A stretch of DNA of 16,655 bases from an uncultured Clostridia bacterium (GCA_948585895.1 CAPBNZ010000016.1:10751-27405); one strand, 5' to 3'. Counted from the stretch's first letter, positions 6,151 through 12,961 are shown. Notes: generated from the sequence alone by a model not told the origin. Numbers and translations: made by a program.

Positions 6151-6193
6151 AAACAAATTGCCAAGAAGGATAAACCTTTTTGGCAATTTGTTT
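6151..6193. terminator. bidirectional terminator between pgm and the pyrophosphorylase gene
   Basis: AAACAAATTGCCAA (6151-6164) pairs with TTGGCAATTTGTTT (6180-6193), extended inside by AAGG/CCTT around an ATAAA loop. The plus-strand tail is TTTG TTTAAT; the minus-strand tail is the A-run read as T. Its distal arm overlaps the stop codon of the minus-strand gene (6192-6194). Confidence 0.8.
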
Positions 6194-7442
6194 AATCTAT
6201 ATGATAAAATTTTTTATATAATTCTCTTGCTGTTCTTGGACAATCCACTCCTGCTGAATCTGCATTCTTAACTGGTGCAAATTCTTCTTCTCTTTTTACA
6301 CGAAGAATCGCCATATCATCGACTTCTCCAAAAGCGTCAAATAAAAATGCTTCAAATTTATAGGCGTTTGGTGAATCTGGTACAATTAATTTTCCTTCTT
6401 TGTTTCGATATGTTGCTTTTTTGTAAGCAACATGATATGGTAATGGATTTGCTCCCATTCTTTCTACTGCATCCACACGAAATAGATTACAAAGTATATG
6501 AGATTCTCCATAAAGTAATTCTCCTTCTTCGTCTCGTGCTTCTGCCATTTCCTCTGTTATTTCTGAATATTCTATTACATTTGGCTTTCCATTTCTTCTA
6601 CAAAATACTCCTACTTTTTCTTGTGGATTTGCTTTCACAACAGATTTACAAGCAACCGTTACTTCTTTATCAATGGCAATTCCCATTAAAACAGGGTCAA
6701 CCATTTTTACTAAGCAGTTGTCAACTCCTCCTATGAATATCCATTCTATTCCCATCTGCTTCATTCTTTTCGTCATTTCACTTTTTACAAGTGATTCATA
6801 TATGCCACCATGTCCATCTGCTGCTTGCTTAATAAATCCATCTTCTCCTATTAATATTTTTCCTTCTGTATCAATCATTGGTAACTCGCCTTGGATAAAG
6901 AAAAATATGTTTTTGTCCTTTTGGTACCCAAAATATTTATTTTTTTCAAAAAACGCAAGTGTTTCTTTATTATTTTCTCGACTTGTCATGATAAACCATG
7001 GAATTGTTACTCCATATTTTTTTCCTTCTTCTTTTAAATTGTCGCTTAATAATTCAAATAAAGACTTGTGTGAGTCTAACCCAATATCATACGTCCCTTT
7101 GGGTCCTTTATGACCTAGTCTTGTTCCTTGTCCTCCTGCCATTGTTACAGCTGCTAGTTTTCCTTCTTTAATAGCTTTTTTTCCTATATTTTCATAATGT
7201 TTATAGTCATCATATAGTTTGTATTTATCTACATAGTCAATTGGCGTTATTTTATCTTCCCTATGTTTTTCTTCTTTTTTGGTGCTATGATATAAACTAT
7301 TAATTAGCTCAAAGTTGATTAATTCTATTTGATTTAATAATTCTTTTTTACTTGTCTCATTTAATGTTTCATAATGATTTAATAAATGCTCTTGTCCATA
7401 TTTTTTTAAGATACTTCGTAATTCATCCACTTTTTTGTCCAT
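6192..7442 (-). CDS. UDPGP-family uridylyltransferase (UTP--glucose-1-P / UDP-GlcNAc pyrophosphorylase type)
   Basis: Makes a UDP-sugar from UTP and a sugar 1-phosphate. The 416-residue product belongs to the eukaryote-like UDPGP/UAP family rather than the short bacterial GalU or the GlmU family. AAVTMAGGQGTRLGHKGPKG (97-116) is the nucleotide-binding loop with the family Lys115. ADGHGGIYESL and GGVDNCLVKMVDP are the uridine and sugar-side motifs of UAP-type enzymes. The N-terminal helical segment (1-90) is also typical. ATG at 7440-7442 has AAGGAAGG upstream. The convergent neighbour pgm could supply glucose 1-phosphate. Whether the true substrate is glucose, galactose or N-acetylglucosamine 1-phosphate cannot be settled from sequence. 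Its promoter (7521-7549) starts transcription inside a perfect 15-bp inverted repeat. Confidence 0.88.
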   Translation of the reverse strand: MDKKVDELRSILKKYGQEHLLNHYETLNETSKKELLNQIELINFELINSLYHSTKKEEKHREDKITPIDYVDKYKLYDDYKHYENIGKKAIKEGKLAAVTMAGGQGTRLGHKGPKGTYDIGLDSHKSLFELLSDNLKEEGKKYGVTIPWFIMTSRENNKETLAFFEKNKYFGYQKDKNIFFFIQGELPMIDTEGKILIGEDGFIKQAADGHGGIYESLVKSEMTKRMKQMGIEWIFIGGVDNCLVKMVDPVLMGIAIDKEVTVACKSVVKANPQEKVGVFCRRNGKPNVIEYSEITEEMAEARDEEGELLYGESHILCNLFRVDAVERMGANPLPYHVAYKKATYRNKEGKLIVPDSPNAYKFEAFLFDAFGEVDDMAILRVKREEEFAPVKNADSAGVDCPRTARELYKKFYHID

Positions 7443-7483
7443 CTTTACCTTCCTTTCTCTCCTCCAAGTATATCTTTTCCGTA

Positions 7484-7519
7484 AATAAAACAGATAATTT
7501 ATATATTATCTGTTTTATT
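7484..7519 (-). promoter_or_regulatory. perfect 15-bp hairpin at the 5' end of the pyrophosphorylase mRNA
   Basis: AATAAAACAGATAAT (7484-7498) and ATTATCTGTTTTATT (7505-7519) with loop TTATAT. It can act as terminator for the upstream minus-strand gene, because TTTTATTT follows in that direction. It also lies where the downstream gene's transcript is predicted to begin (about 7514). Confidence 0.65.
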
Positions 7520-7520
7520 A

Positions 7521-7549
7521 GTTATACACCATTATTGAAAATTTATCAA
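7521..7549 (-). promoter_or_regulatory. promoter of the UDPGP-family gene
   Basis: On the minus strand: TTGATA (7549-7544), 17-base spacer, TATAAC (7526-7521). Confidence 0.6.
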
Positions 7550-7556
7550 CTATTTT

Positions 7557-8030
7557 TTATAATTTCTCTATTTGTTTTTCTCCTGTCGTTCTTAGAATTT
7601 TTTGATATTGTTTCATAATTTCATCCATATTTTCTGCAATTTCTTCTATATCATAACAATCTACTATTTTTATGTTTCTTTCTTCTGGTAGCCATTTTTC
7701 TATATTTCTATTTACATTATGTATATAATTTTCTTTCCCTTTTATAAAGATTACCATATCTTCTTCTTGTTTTACTTTTTTCTTTATGGTTTTGAATTTC
7801 TCTAAATCATTATTTTTCCAATCTAATTTTAGTATTTTTTCCTTTTTTGCTTCTTTTAAATTTGTCTTTTCTAACAAAGTTTTAATGGTTTCTTCCAAAT
7901 TGTTTTCTGTTAAAATTACAATTTCATTTTTATCTTGCATTCTTTTATCTATATATGGTAAACTCATCATTTCAAAATGATAATCACTTGCATAAAATGC
8001 ACATATTTTCTCTTTTGTATTTTTATTCAT
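7557..8030 (-). CDS. conserved clostridial protein of unknown function
   Basis: 157 residues, no signal peptide or membrane segment, strongly Lys/Glu-rich. The N-terminal block CAFYASDYHFEMMSLPYI, the block VILTENNLEETI, and FIKGKENYIHNVNRNIEKW look like a conserved cytoplasmic protein that I have an impression of seeing in many Clostridia, but I know of no assigned role. The alternation of short beta strands (EIVILT, MVIFIKG, IKIVDCYD) with helices suggests a Rossmann-like alpha/beta fold. ATG at 8028-8030 has GAGGGGAG about nine bases upstream. It is divergent from spoIIR, with a 206-base gap that holds a 15-base palindrome and a Spo0A-box-like site. A link to sporulation is possible only by position. 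Confidence 0.75.
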   Translation of the reverse strand: MNKNTKEKICAFYASDYHFEMMSLPYIDKRMQDKNEIVILTENNLEETIKTLLEKTNLKEAKKEKILKLDWKNNDLEKFKTIKKKVKQEEDMVIFIKGKENYIHNVNRNIEKWLPEERNIKIVDCYDIEEIAENMDEIMKQYQKILRTTGEKQIEKL

Positions 8031-8092
8031 TTAAACTTCTCCCCTCTAATTTGTAAAATCATACGGATAGTCTATTTGTGTTTTTTGACTAC

Positions 8093-8107
8093 TGGTAAAT
8101 TTTACCA
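8093..8107. promoter_or_regulatory. 15-base perfect palindrome between the unknown gene and spoIIR
   Basis: TGGTAAA-T-TTTACCA. Placed in the divergent intergenic region, it looks like an operator for an unidentified dimeric regulator. Confidence 0.4.
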
Positions 8108-8157
8108 TTCGTTTACAAATATGTCAATATTATTTCAAATAAATTTCATCTCTTTTT

Positions 8158-8164
8158 TTCGACA
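8158..8164 (-). promoter_or_regulatory. possible Spo0A box upstream of spoIIR
   Basis: TTCGACA on the plus strand, i.e. TGTCGAA on the minus strand, the consensus 0A box, in the context TGTCGAAAAAAA. It lies 72 bases before the spoIIR start. A second copy is at 1775-1781 and a third inside murA (9844-9850), so chance occurrence is quite possible. Confidence 0.35.
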
Positions 8165-8236
8165 TTCATTATTTTTCCTCTTTTAGTATAAAATTTTCTA
8201 AATTGTTAATAATTAATAGTAAAAGGAGGCAAACAT

Positions 8237-8878
8237 ATGAAAAAAAATTTAAAAATGGTAATTATCCTAACATTTCTTCTATTTCTATATACTTCTATTT
8301 GTGCTATTTCATACGCACAAAACATTTCTTCCGATATTGCCGATAGTGTATTTCGACTACATGTAATTGCCAATAGTGATAATAAAGAAGATCAAGATTT
8401 AAAATATAAAGTTCGTGATGAGTTGCTAAATTATATGAATTCTATTTGTAAAAATTGTAAATCAAAAGAAGAGGCAATTTCTATTGTGGAAGAAAATAAA
8501 GATACTTTCGAACAAATTGCTATTCATACCATTAAAGAACAAGGCTATTCTTATTCTGTTAAAATAAATATTGGTAATTTTGAATTCCCTACCAAAAATT
8601 ATGGTGATATTTCTTTACCAGCAGGATATTATGATGCTTTAAGAGTTGAAATTGGTGAAGCAAAAGGGCAAAATTGGTGGTGTGTAATGTTTCCTCCTCT
8701 ATGTTTCGTAGATATTTCTTCTGGTGTGGTTCCTGATGAATCTAAAGAGTTAATGGAAAATAATTTGTCTGAAGAGGAATTTGCTCTCGTGTCTGATAAA
8801 TCTAATCATGAAATACAATTTAAGTTTAAATTATTAGAATTTTTTAATAATGCTGGTTTAATAACTGCAAAAAAATAG
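8237..8878 (+). CDS. spoIIR: stage II sporulation protein R
   Basis: Secreted signalling protein made in the forespore. It crosses to the intermembrane space and triggers SpoIIGA to process pro-sigma-E in the mother cell. The 213-residue product begins with a signal peptide: a basic start, a hydrophobic core at about 7-23, then SYA before Gln28. The family core follows: SVFRLHVIANSD (about 38-49), DLKYKVRDELL, and FPTKNYGDISLPAGYYDALR leading into GQNWWCVMFPPLCFVD. Length is normal. ATG 8237 has a very strong AAAGGAGG site. The gene is monocistronic, with a terminator at 8953-8975. A sigma-F promoter is expected, but I found no convincing one with the GG of the -10 box; a GTATA occurs at 8186-8190. 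murA follows 143 bases downstream. Confidence 0.95.
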   Translation: MKKNLKMVIILTFLLFLYTSICAISYAQNISSDIADSVFRLHVIANSDNKEDQDLKYKVRDELLNYMNSICKNCKSKEEAISIVEENKDTFEQIAIHTIKEQGYSYSVKINIGNFEFPTKNYGDISLPAGYYDALRVEIGEAKGQNWWCVMFPPLCFVDISSGVVPDESKELMENNLSEEEFALVSDKSNHEIQFKFKLLEFFNNAGLITAKK

Positions 8879-8911
8879 GTACCTCATAATAAAATTTTAA
8901 CCTTTAAATAG

Positions 8912-8940
8912 TTGCAATCATTACAAGTTTATGATATATT
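8912..8940 (+). promoter_or_regulatory. promoter upstream of murA
   Basis: TTGCAA (8912-8917), 17-base spacer, TATATT (8935-8940), with a TGA extended -10. Start near 8947 places the next hairpin inside the murA leader. The -10 region TTTATGATATATT is identical to that of abrB. Confidence 0.6.
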
Positions 8941-8952
8941 CTAATAAGTAAT

Positions 8953-8981
8953 AGAGTGTTAATTTTATACACTCTTTTTTA
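8953..8981 (+). terminator. intrinsic terminator between spoIIR and murA (possibly a murA leader attenuator)
   Basis: AGAGTGT (8953-8959) pairs with ACACTCT (8969-8975), followed by TTTTTTAT. It ends spoIIR transcripts. Because a good promoter lies just before it, it would also stop transcripts started at about 8947 unless read through. Confidence 0.8.
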
Positions 8982-9021
8982 TATGAAAAGAAACATTGTA
9001 CATAAATTGGGGGTTATTTAA

Positions 9022-10281
9022 TTGGAAAAATTAATAGTAAAAGGTCCAACACCGTTAAAAGGTGAAGTTACAATCAGTGGTGCCAAAAATGCTGCTGTTG
9101 CCATTTTACCTGCTGCACTTTTAATTGATGGTAGTTGTACCATTGAAAATTTACCAAATATAAGTGATATAAAAATATCTTGTGAAATATTAGAAAAATT
9201 AGGAGCTAAGATAACTTGGAATAATGCCAATAGTATTACTATCGATACATCCAATATAACAACTACAAAAGCACCTTTAGATTTAACTAGTAAATTCAGA
9301 GCTTCTTATTATATCATAGGAGCTATGTTAAGTAGAAAAGGAGAAATTGAAGTTGGTATGCCAGGTGGTTGTAAGCTTGGAGCTAGACCAGTTGATCAAC
9401 ATATTAAAGGTTTCGAAAGATTAGGAGCTACTGTTACTGTTGAAAAAGGTACCATTTATGCAAAAGCAAAAAAATTAAATGGATGTCCTATTTACATGGA
9501 TATTGTTTCTGTTGGTGCAACTATTAATGTTATGCTAGCTAGCGTTTTAGCTAAAGGCACAACTATTATAGATAATGCTGCCAAAGAACCTCATATTGTA
9601 GATGTAGCCAATTTTTTAAATACCATGGGTGCTGATATTAGGGGAGCTGGAACCGATGTCATTAAAATTAATGGTGTGGAAAAATTACATGGAAATGCAA
9701 CATATAGTGTAGTTCCAGACCAAATTGAAGCTGGTACCTTTATGTTGGCTGCCGTAGCAACCAAAGGCGATTTAGTAATTAAAAATTGTATTACTAAACA
9801 TCTTGAATCAATTACTGCAAAAATCATTGAAGTTGGTGGAAATGTCGAAGATAATATCGACAGTATTCGTGTTTGGTGTAATAAGAGACCTAGTAAAGCT
9901 ATTATAAAAACATTACCATATCCAGGTTTTCCAACTGATTTACAACCACAAATGGGTGTTGTATTATCTTTAGCCAATGGTAATAGCATGATTCATGAAA
10001 GTATTTGGGATTCCAGATTTCAATATACAGACGAATTAAACAAAATGGGAGCTAAAATAACGGCACAAGGAAAATCAGCTTTCTTTGAAGGTGTTAAAAA
10101 ATTATCTGGTGCCCCTGTTTATTCTTCTGATTTAAGAGCAGGAGCTGCTCTTGTTATTGCGGGAATAGCAGCAGAAGGAAAAACAGAAATTTATAATCTA
10201 GAACATATTGATAGAGGTTATGAAAATATTGAAGCGAAATTTAGAAATATTGGTGCTAACATAAAAAGAGTAATAGAATAA
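9022..10281 (+). CDS. murA: UDP-N-acetylglucosamine 1-carboxyvinyltransferase
   Basis: First committed step of peptidoglycan synthesis: transfer of enolpyruvate from PEP to UDP-GlcNAc in the cytoplasm. The 419-residue product has the usual length. SGAKNA (Lys22, Asn23) is the substrate-binding motif near the N-terminus. MPGGCKLGARPVD carries the catalytic, fosfomycin-target cysteine (Cys117). FPTDLQPQ carries the catalytic Asp. DLRAGAALVIAGIAAEG ends the second domain. The start is TTG at 9022. No ATG lies nearby, and the TTG matches where MurA proteins normally begin (MEK.IV.G..PLKGEV), with GGGGG about eight bases upstream. The leader contains a promoter and a terminator-like hairpin. Firmicutes often have two MurA enzymes, and the neighbouring spoIIR does not decide which this is. 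Confidence 0.95.
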   Translation: MEKLIVKGPTPLKGEVTISGAKNAAVAILPAALLIDGSCTIENLPNISDIKISCEILEKLGAKITWNNANSITIDTSNITTTKAPLDLTSKFRASYYIIGAMLSRKGEIEVGMPGGCKLGARPVDQHIKGFERLGATVTVEKGTIYAKAKKLNGCPIYMDIVSVGATINVMLASVLAKGTTIIDNAAKEPHIVDVANFLNTMGADIRGAGTDVIKINGVEKLHGNATYSVVPDQIEAGTFMLAAVATKGDLVIKNCITKHLESITAKIIEVGGNVEDNIDSIRVWCNKRPSKAIIKTLPYPGFPTDLQPQMGVVLSLANGNSMIHESIWDSRFQYTDELNKMGAKITAQGKSAFFEGVKKLSGAPVYSSDLRAGAALVIAGIAAEGKTEIYNLEHIDRGYENIEAKFRNIGANIKRVIE

Positions 10282-10341
10282 CAATGAAGTTACTATTTTT
10301 TAACAAGTTAGTTCTTGACAATTTTAATATTTAATTTACAT

Positions 10342-10356
10342 GCCAATCTGATTGGC
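10342..10356. promoter_or_regulatory. small dyad upstream of walJ
   Basis: GCCAAT-CTG-ATTGGC, 6-bp arms, 27 bases before the walJ start and downstream of a TTGACA at 10315-10320. No good -10 box is found at standard spacing. Possible operator. Confidence 0.35.
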
Positions 10357-10382
10357 TATTACTTAAGCAAAAGGAAAGAAAA

Positions 10383-11177
10383 ATGATGTTAAATTTTTGT
10401 AGTTTATATAGTGGAAGTAGCGGAAATAGTTTATTTATAGAAACTCCTAATACAAAGCTTTTAATTGATGCTGGTGTTAGCAGTAAAAAAATTGAAACTG
10501 CTTTATTAGATATAGATATTAATCCATCTTCTTTAGATGGAATTTTAATTACCCACGAACATATTGATCATGTCCAAGGATTAGGAACCTTTTCTAAGAA
10601 ATTCGATTTACCTGTATTTGTAAATCAAGAAACTCTAGATGCTATGCCAAAACAAAGAGATAAAATAGCTAGTAATAATATAAAAACTTTTAAAATATCA
10701 GATAAATTTTTAATAGGAGATTTGGCAATTAAACCTTTTTCGATTCCCCACGATGCTGCTAATCCATGCGGATTTAACATTTGGAAGGATGACAAAAAAA
10801 TAAGCATTGCTACAGATATTGGACATATGACAAATGATATTTTAAAACAACTAGAGGAAAGTTTATTTATTATGTTAGAAGCAAATTATGATCCAGAAGT
10901 ATTACGTTGTTCTTCTTATCCTTTTACTTTAAAATCTAGAATTGCTGGTCCTACTGGTCATTTATCAAATGAAATTGCTGGCAAAACAATATCTTATCTA
11001 TTACAATCTGGATTAAAAACTGCTATGTTAGGTCATCTAAGTAAAGAAAGTAACTTTCCTGAACTTGCCTATCAAACTGTCATTGATGAACTTATCACCA
11101 ATCATTCTTTTGATAAAAACTCTATGCAACTAAGTGTAGCAGGCAGAGATAATCATAGCAATCTAATTAAGATTTGA
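10383..11177 (+). CDS. walJ: YycJ/WalJ-type metallo-beta-lactamase-fold hydrolase
   Basis: Cytoplasmic metallo-hydrolase of the YycJ/WalJ family, associated in Firmicutes with the WalRK cell-wall regulon and coordination of DNA replication with cell division; probably a nuclease-type enzyme. The 264-residue product opens with the family start NFCSLYSGSSGNSLFIE, then LLIDAGVS, and the zinc motif HEHIDH (58-63). Further metal-binding blocks are IPHDA, ATDIGHMT, LEANYD and GHLSNE. ATG 10383 is followed at once by a second ATG (10386), and AAGGAAAG lies seven bases upstream; either could be used. In B. subtilis walJ is in the walRK operon, but here it stands between murA and rlmH. RlmH also follows WalJ closely in many Firmicutes. 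Its stop codon is inside the terminator palindrome. Confidence 0.9.
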   Translation: MMLNFCSLYSGSSGNSLFIETPNTKLLIDAGVSSKKIETALLDIDINPSSLDGILITHEHIDHVQGLGTFSKKFDLPVFVNQETLDAMPKQRDKIASNNIKTFKISDKFLIGDLAIKPFSIPHDAANPCGFNIWKDDKKISIATDIGHMTNDILKQLEESLFIMLEANYDPEVLRCSSYPFTLKSRIAGPTGHLSNEIAGKTISYLLQSGLKTAMLGHLSKESNFPELAYQTVIDELITNHSFDKNSMQLSVAGRDNHSNLIKI

Positions 11178-11207
11178 AACAAAAGGGACAGTCCTTTTTG
11201 TTTCAAA
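11173..11207 (+). terminator. walJ terminator formed by a GGGACAGTCC-type palindrome (copy 1)
   Basis: Sixteen pairs (one G-T) around the loop CAG: TTTGAAACAAAA at 11173-11184 against TTTTGTTTCAAA at 11196-11207, with GGGACAGTCC at the centre. It includes the walJ stop TGA. A near-identical inverted copy lies at 11619-11652, and a diverged half copy at 11419-11437. Confidence 0.65.
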
Positions 11208-11225
11208 AATCATATATAAAAATAC

Positions 11226-11377
11226 TAATGTTATCAGTTTAAGCTATCCTATGACTTTTGACTTTTAATTCAAAATAATTATTAAATTCTAAAATAATGG
11301 CAATTGCTCTAATTACACTTGATAATACTTTGTAATGTTGCAAAAATAATATACGATAACTTAAACTGATAACATTG
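11226..11377. mobile_element. MITE-like element with 23-bp terminal inverted repeats and 9-bp target duplication
   Basis: Left end 11226-11248 and right end 11355-11377 are inverted repeats matching at 21 of 23 positions, with the core AATGTTATCAGTTTAAG perfect over 17. The direct repeat TAAAAATAC is found immediately outside both ends (11217-11225 and 11378-11386). There is no coding capacity inside. This is what a small non-autonomous transposon moved by an IS transposase in trans looks like. No matching IS is in the window. Confidence 0.75.
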
Positions 11378-11618
11378 TAAAAATACCCTAAAATAAATTA
11401 GAAAACCAATAAAAAATATGAAATAAAAGTGACAGCCTCTTTCCTCTTTATCATTTCATCATAAATGATACAAAAAATGAGAGAACGAAAACGGCACAAT
11501 CAGTTTTTTCTCTTTTTAGATTATTTACATGTTATGTGTTTTCATTCATTTATCAAAATTTTGTAGTAATTTTTTGTGAAATTATTTTGTTGTATAGAAA
11601 AATCCTTGATTCTATTTA

Positions 11619-11652
11619 TGTAACAAAAAAGGACTGTCCCCTTTGTTTCAAA
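11619..11652. repeat. inverted copy of the GGACAGTCC palindrome (copy 3)
   Basis: AACAAAAAAGGACTGTCCCC then TTTGTTTC is almost the reverse complement of copy 1. It sits directly upstream of rlmH. Confidence 0.65.
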
Positions 11653-11664
11653 AGGAGCAAAAAA

Positions 11665-12144
11665 ATGCTAACCATTCAGGTTATTTGTGTAGGAAAATTG
11701 AAAGAAACTTATTTGAAATCTGCTATCGATGAGTACAGTAAAAGATTGTCTAGATATTGTAAATTAGATATTTGGGAAGTACCTGATGAAAAGATACCAG
11801 AAAAATTGAGTCCAAGTTTGTGTGATGAAATCAAGTCTAAAGAGTGTAATTCTATCTTTCGTTATATTAAGAAAGATGCTTATGTAATTGCTTTAGATTT
11901 AAGGGGTAAACAGTTTACATCCGAAGATTTTTCTTCTCAAATTGAAAAAATCTCAATGACTTCTAGTAATATTACTTTTATTATTGGAGGTTCTTTAGGT
12001 TTAACTGATGAATTATTAAATTCCTGCCATCAAAAAATATGTTTTTCTAAAATGACTTTTCCTCATCAGTTAATTAGAGTTTTTCTTTTGGAACAGATTT
12101 TTAGAGCTTTTAAGATAGCAAATGGAGAAACTTATCACAGATAA
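11665..12144 (+). CDS. rlmH: 23S rRNA pseudouridine(1915)-N3-methyltransferase
   Basis: SPOUT-class methyltransferase that methylates pseudouridine 1915 in helix 69 of 23S rRNA on assembled ribosomes. From ATG 11665, with AAAGGAGC seven bases upstream, the product is 159 residues, exactly the family length; the frame stays open upstream to 11536 but over repeat sequence. Features: an N-terminal strand IQVICVGKLKETYLK, a SAM-binding region FIIGGSLGLTDELL, and the C-terminal knot MTFPHQLIRVFLLEQIFRAF ending in GETYHR (the usual ending is GEPYHK). SCH...MTF and the TYHR end are mild departures from the common MTLPHQL/PYHK form. The gene stands alone and ends just before a second inverted-repeat element. 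Confidence 0.95.
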   Translation: MLTIQVICVGKLKETYLKSAIDEYSKRLSRYCKLDIWEVPDEKIPEKLSPSLCDEIKSKECNSIFRYIKKDAYVIALDLRGKQFTSEDFSSQIEKISMTSSNITFIIGGSLGLTDELLNSCHQKICFSKMTFPHQLIRVFLLEQIFRAFKIANGETYHR

Positions 12145-12146
12145 TA

Positions 12147-12264
12147 TTTTATTTGTAGAGAAAATAAAGAAAAAAATAATACATTTATTTTAGGGGCGAA
12201 CAAAATAGTTTTCATAATTGTATATTAATTTTAAATGGTGAATATTTTCTCTACAAAAATAAAA
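12147..12264. repeat. 118-bp inverted-repeat element downstream of rlmH
   Basis: TTTGTAGAGAAAATA (12152-12166) and TATTTTCTCTACAAA (12243-12257) are perfect 15-bp arms, extendable outward with small gaps to 12147 and 12264. The 76-base interior has no frame. It could be a small MITE or a long terminator of rlmH. No clear target duplication is seen. The rest of the gap (12265-12417) shows only a weak CAAATGA/TCATTTG hairpin. Confidence 0.5.
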
Positions 12265-12417
12265 ACTTAAATTAATTTGAAATTCTTTTTGTAATTTCTT
12301 TCGCTAGTTGATGAATTATAATTTTTCGAACGATAAAAAAGATTGATATAAATATTAAAATTTTTGTTATCATGCAAATGATTATATTCTAGTTTTTTTC
12401 ATTTGTCAATAAAAACT

Positions 12418-12945
12418 TTACGACATTATTCTACATATTCCTACACTCACTAGTATCCCAACAATATCTGCTACTAGGGAAGCAAGTAACACAAATCTTG
12501 TCTTTTTTATTTTTACACAACTTGTATAGATAGCAATCGTATACAACGTTGTTTCTGTTGACCCCATAATTGTAGATGCCATCATTCCAATTAAACTATC
12601 TACTCCATAACTTTTCATAATGTCAGTTGCAACTGCTATTGAGCCACTTCCCGAAATAGGTCTTAACATAGCTAATGGCATAATCTCACTTGGAAAATGT
12701 ATTACATTTAAAAGCGGTGTAATAAAACGGATGATAATATCTAAAATTCCAGAATTCCTTAATGCTCCAATAGCTACAAATAACCCAATTAAAGTTGGCA
12801 AAATATTAAGTACAATTTCAATTCCCTCTTTGGCTCCATCTAAAAAATCATCAAAAACTTTATTTTTCTCGATTAAACCATATACTACAATCATTAAAAT
12901 CATGAGTGGCATAGCTATATTAGATAGAAAACTTATTATTTGCAT
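12418..12945 (-). CDS. spmB: spore maturation protein B
   Basis: Integral membrane protein that, with SpmA, is needed for spore core dehydration and heat resistance. The 175-residue product is almost entirely hydrophobic and shows the nucleoside-transporter 'Gate' pattern: membrane segments at roughly 4-24, 44-62 and 68-83, the conserved turn MLRPISGSGSIAVATDIM (93-110), MGSTETTLYTIAIY (127-140), and a last segment at about 152-172. Length equals B. subtilis SpmB. ATG 12943-12945 is seven bases after AAAAAGGAG. It lies directly downstream of spmA, and if spmA is read in its alternate 3' frame the gap is only three bases, consistent with translational coupling. Expected to be mother-cell or forespore controlled, but no sigma-E or sigma-G promoter was recognised. 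Confidence 0.93.
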   Translation of the reverse strand: MQIISFLSNIAMPLMILMIVVYGLIEKNKVFDDFLDGAKEGIEIVLNILPTLIGLFVAIGALRNSGILDIIIRFITPLLNVIHFPSEIMPLAMLRPISGSGSIAVATDIMKSYGVDSLIGMMASTIMGSTETTLYTIAIYTSCVKIKKTRFVLLASLVADIVGILVSVGICRIMS

Positions 12946-12961
12946 ATATTACTCCTTTTTG

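Larger units (their letters stand above)
11208..11664. repeat. non-coding gap made of repeat debris between walJ and rlmH
   Basis: About 460 bases with no credible gene. It holds a 152-bp MITE (11226-11377), a diverged half copy of the GACAG palindrome (11419-11437), a small ATCATTT/AAATGAT hairpin (11450-11469), a second degenerate palindrome around 11483-11513, and the inverted copy 3 of the palindrome (11619-11652) just before the rlmH ribosome binding site. Confidence 0.6.

Noticed and set aside
6275..7113. Plus-strand open frames opposite the UDPGP-family gene
   Set aside because: Low-complexity Leu/Phe-rich translations with no ribosome binding site, fully antisense to a clearly conserved gene.
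8186..8230. Sigma-F promoter of spoIIR
   Set aside because: GTATA is present at 8186-8190, but the GG of the sigma-F -10 box is missing at the right distance.
11536..11664. Upstream extension of the rlmH frame
   Set aside because: It runs through repeat debris; the 159-residue product from ATG 11665 is the exact family length and has a good ribosome binding site.
12375..12405. Terminator of spmB
   Set aside because: CAAATGA/TCATTTG gives only 7 bp with a 17-base loop and no proper T-run in the spmB direction.
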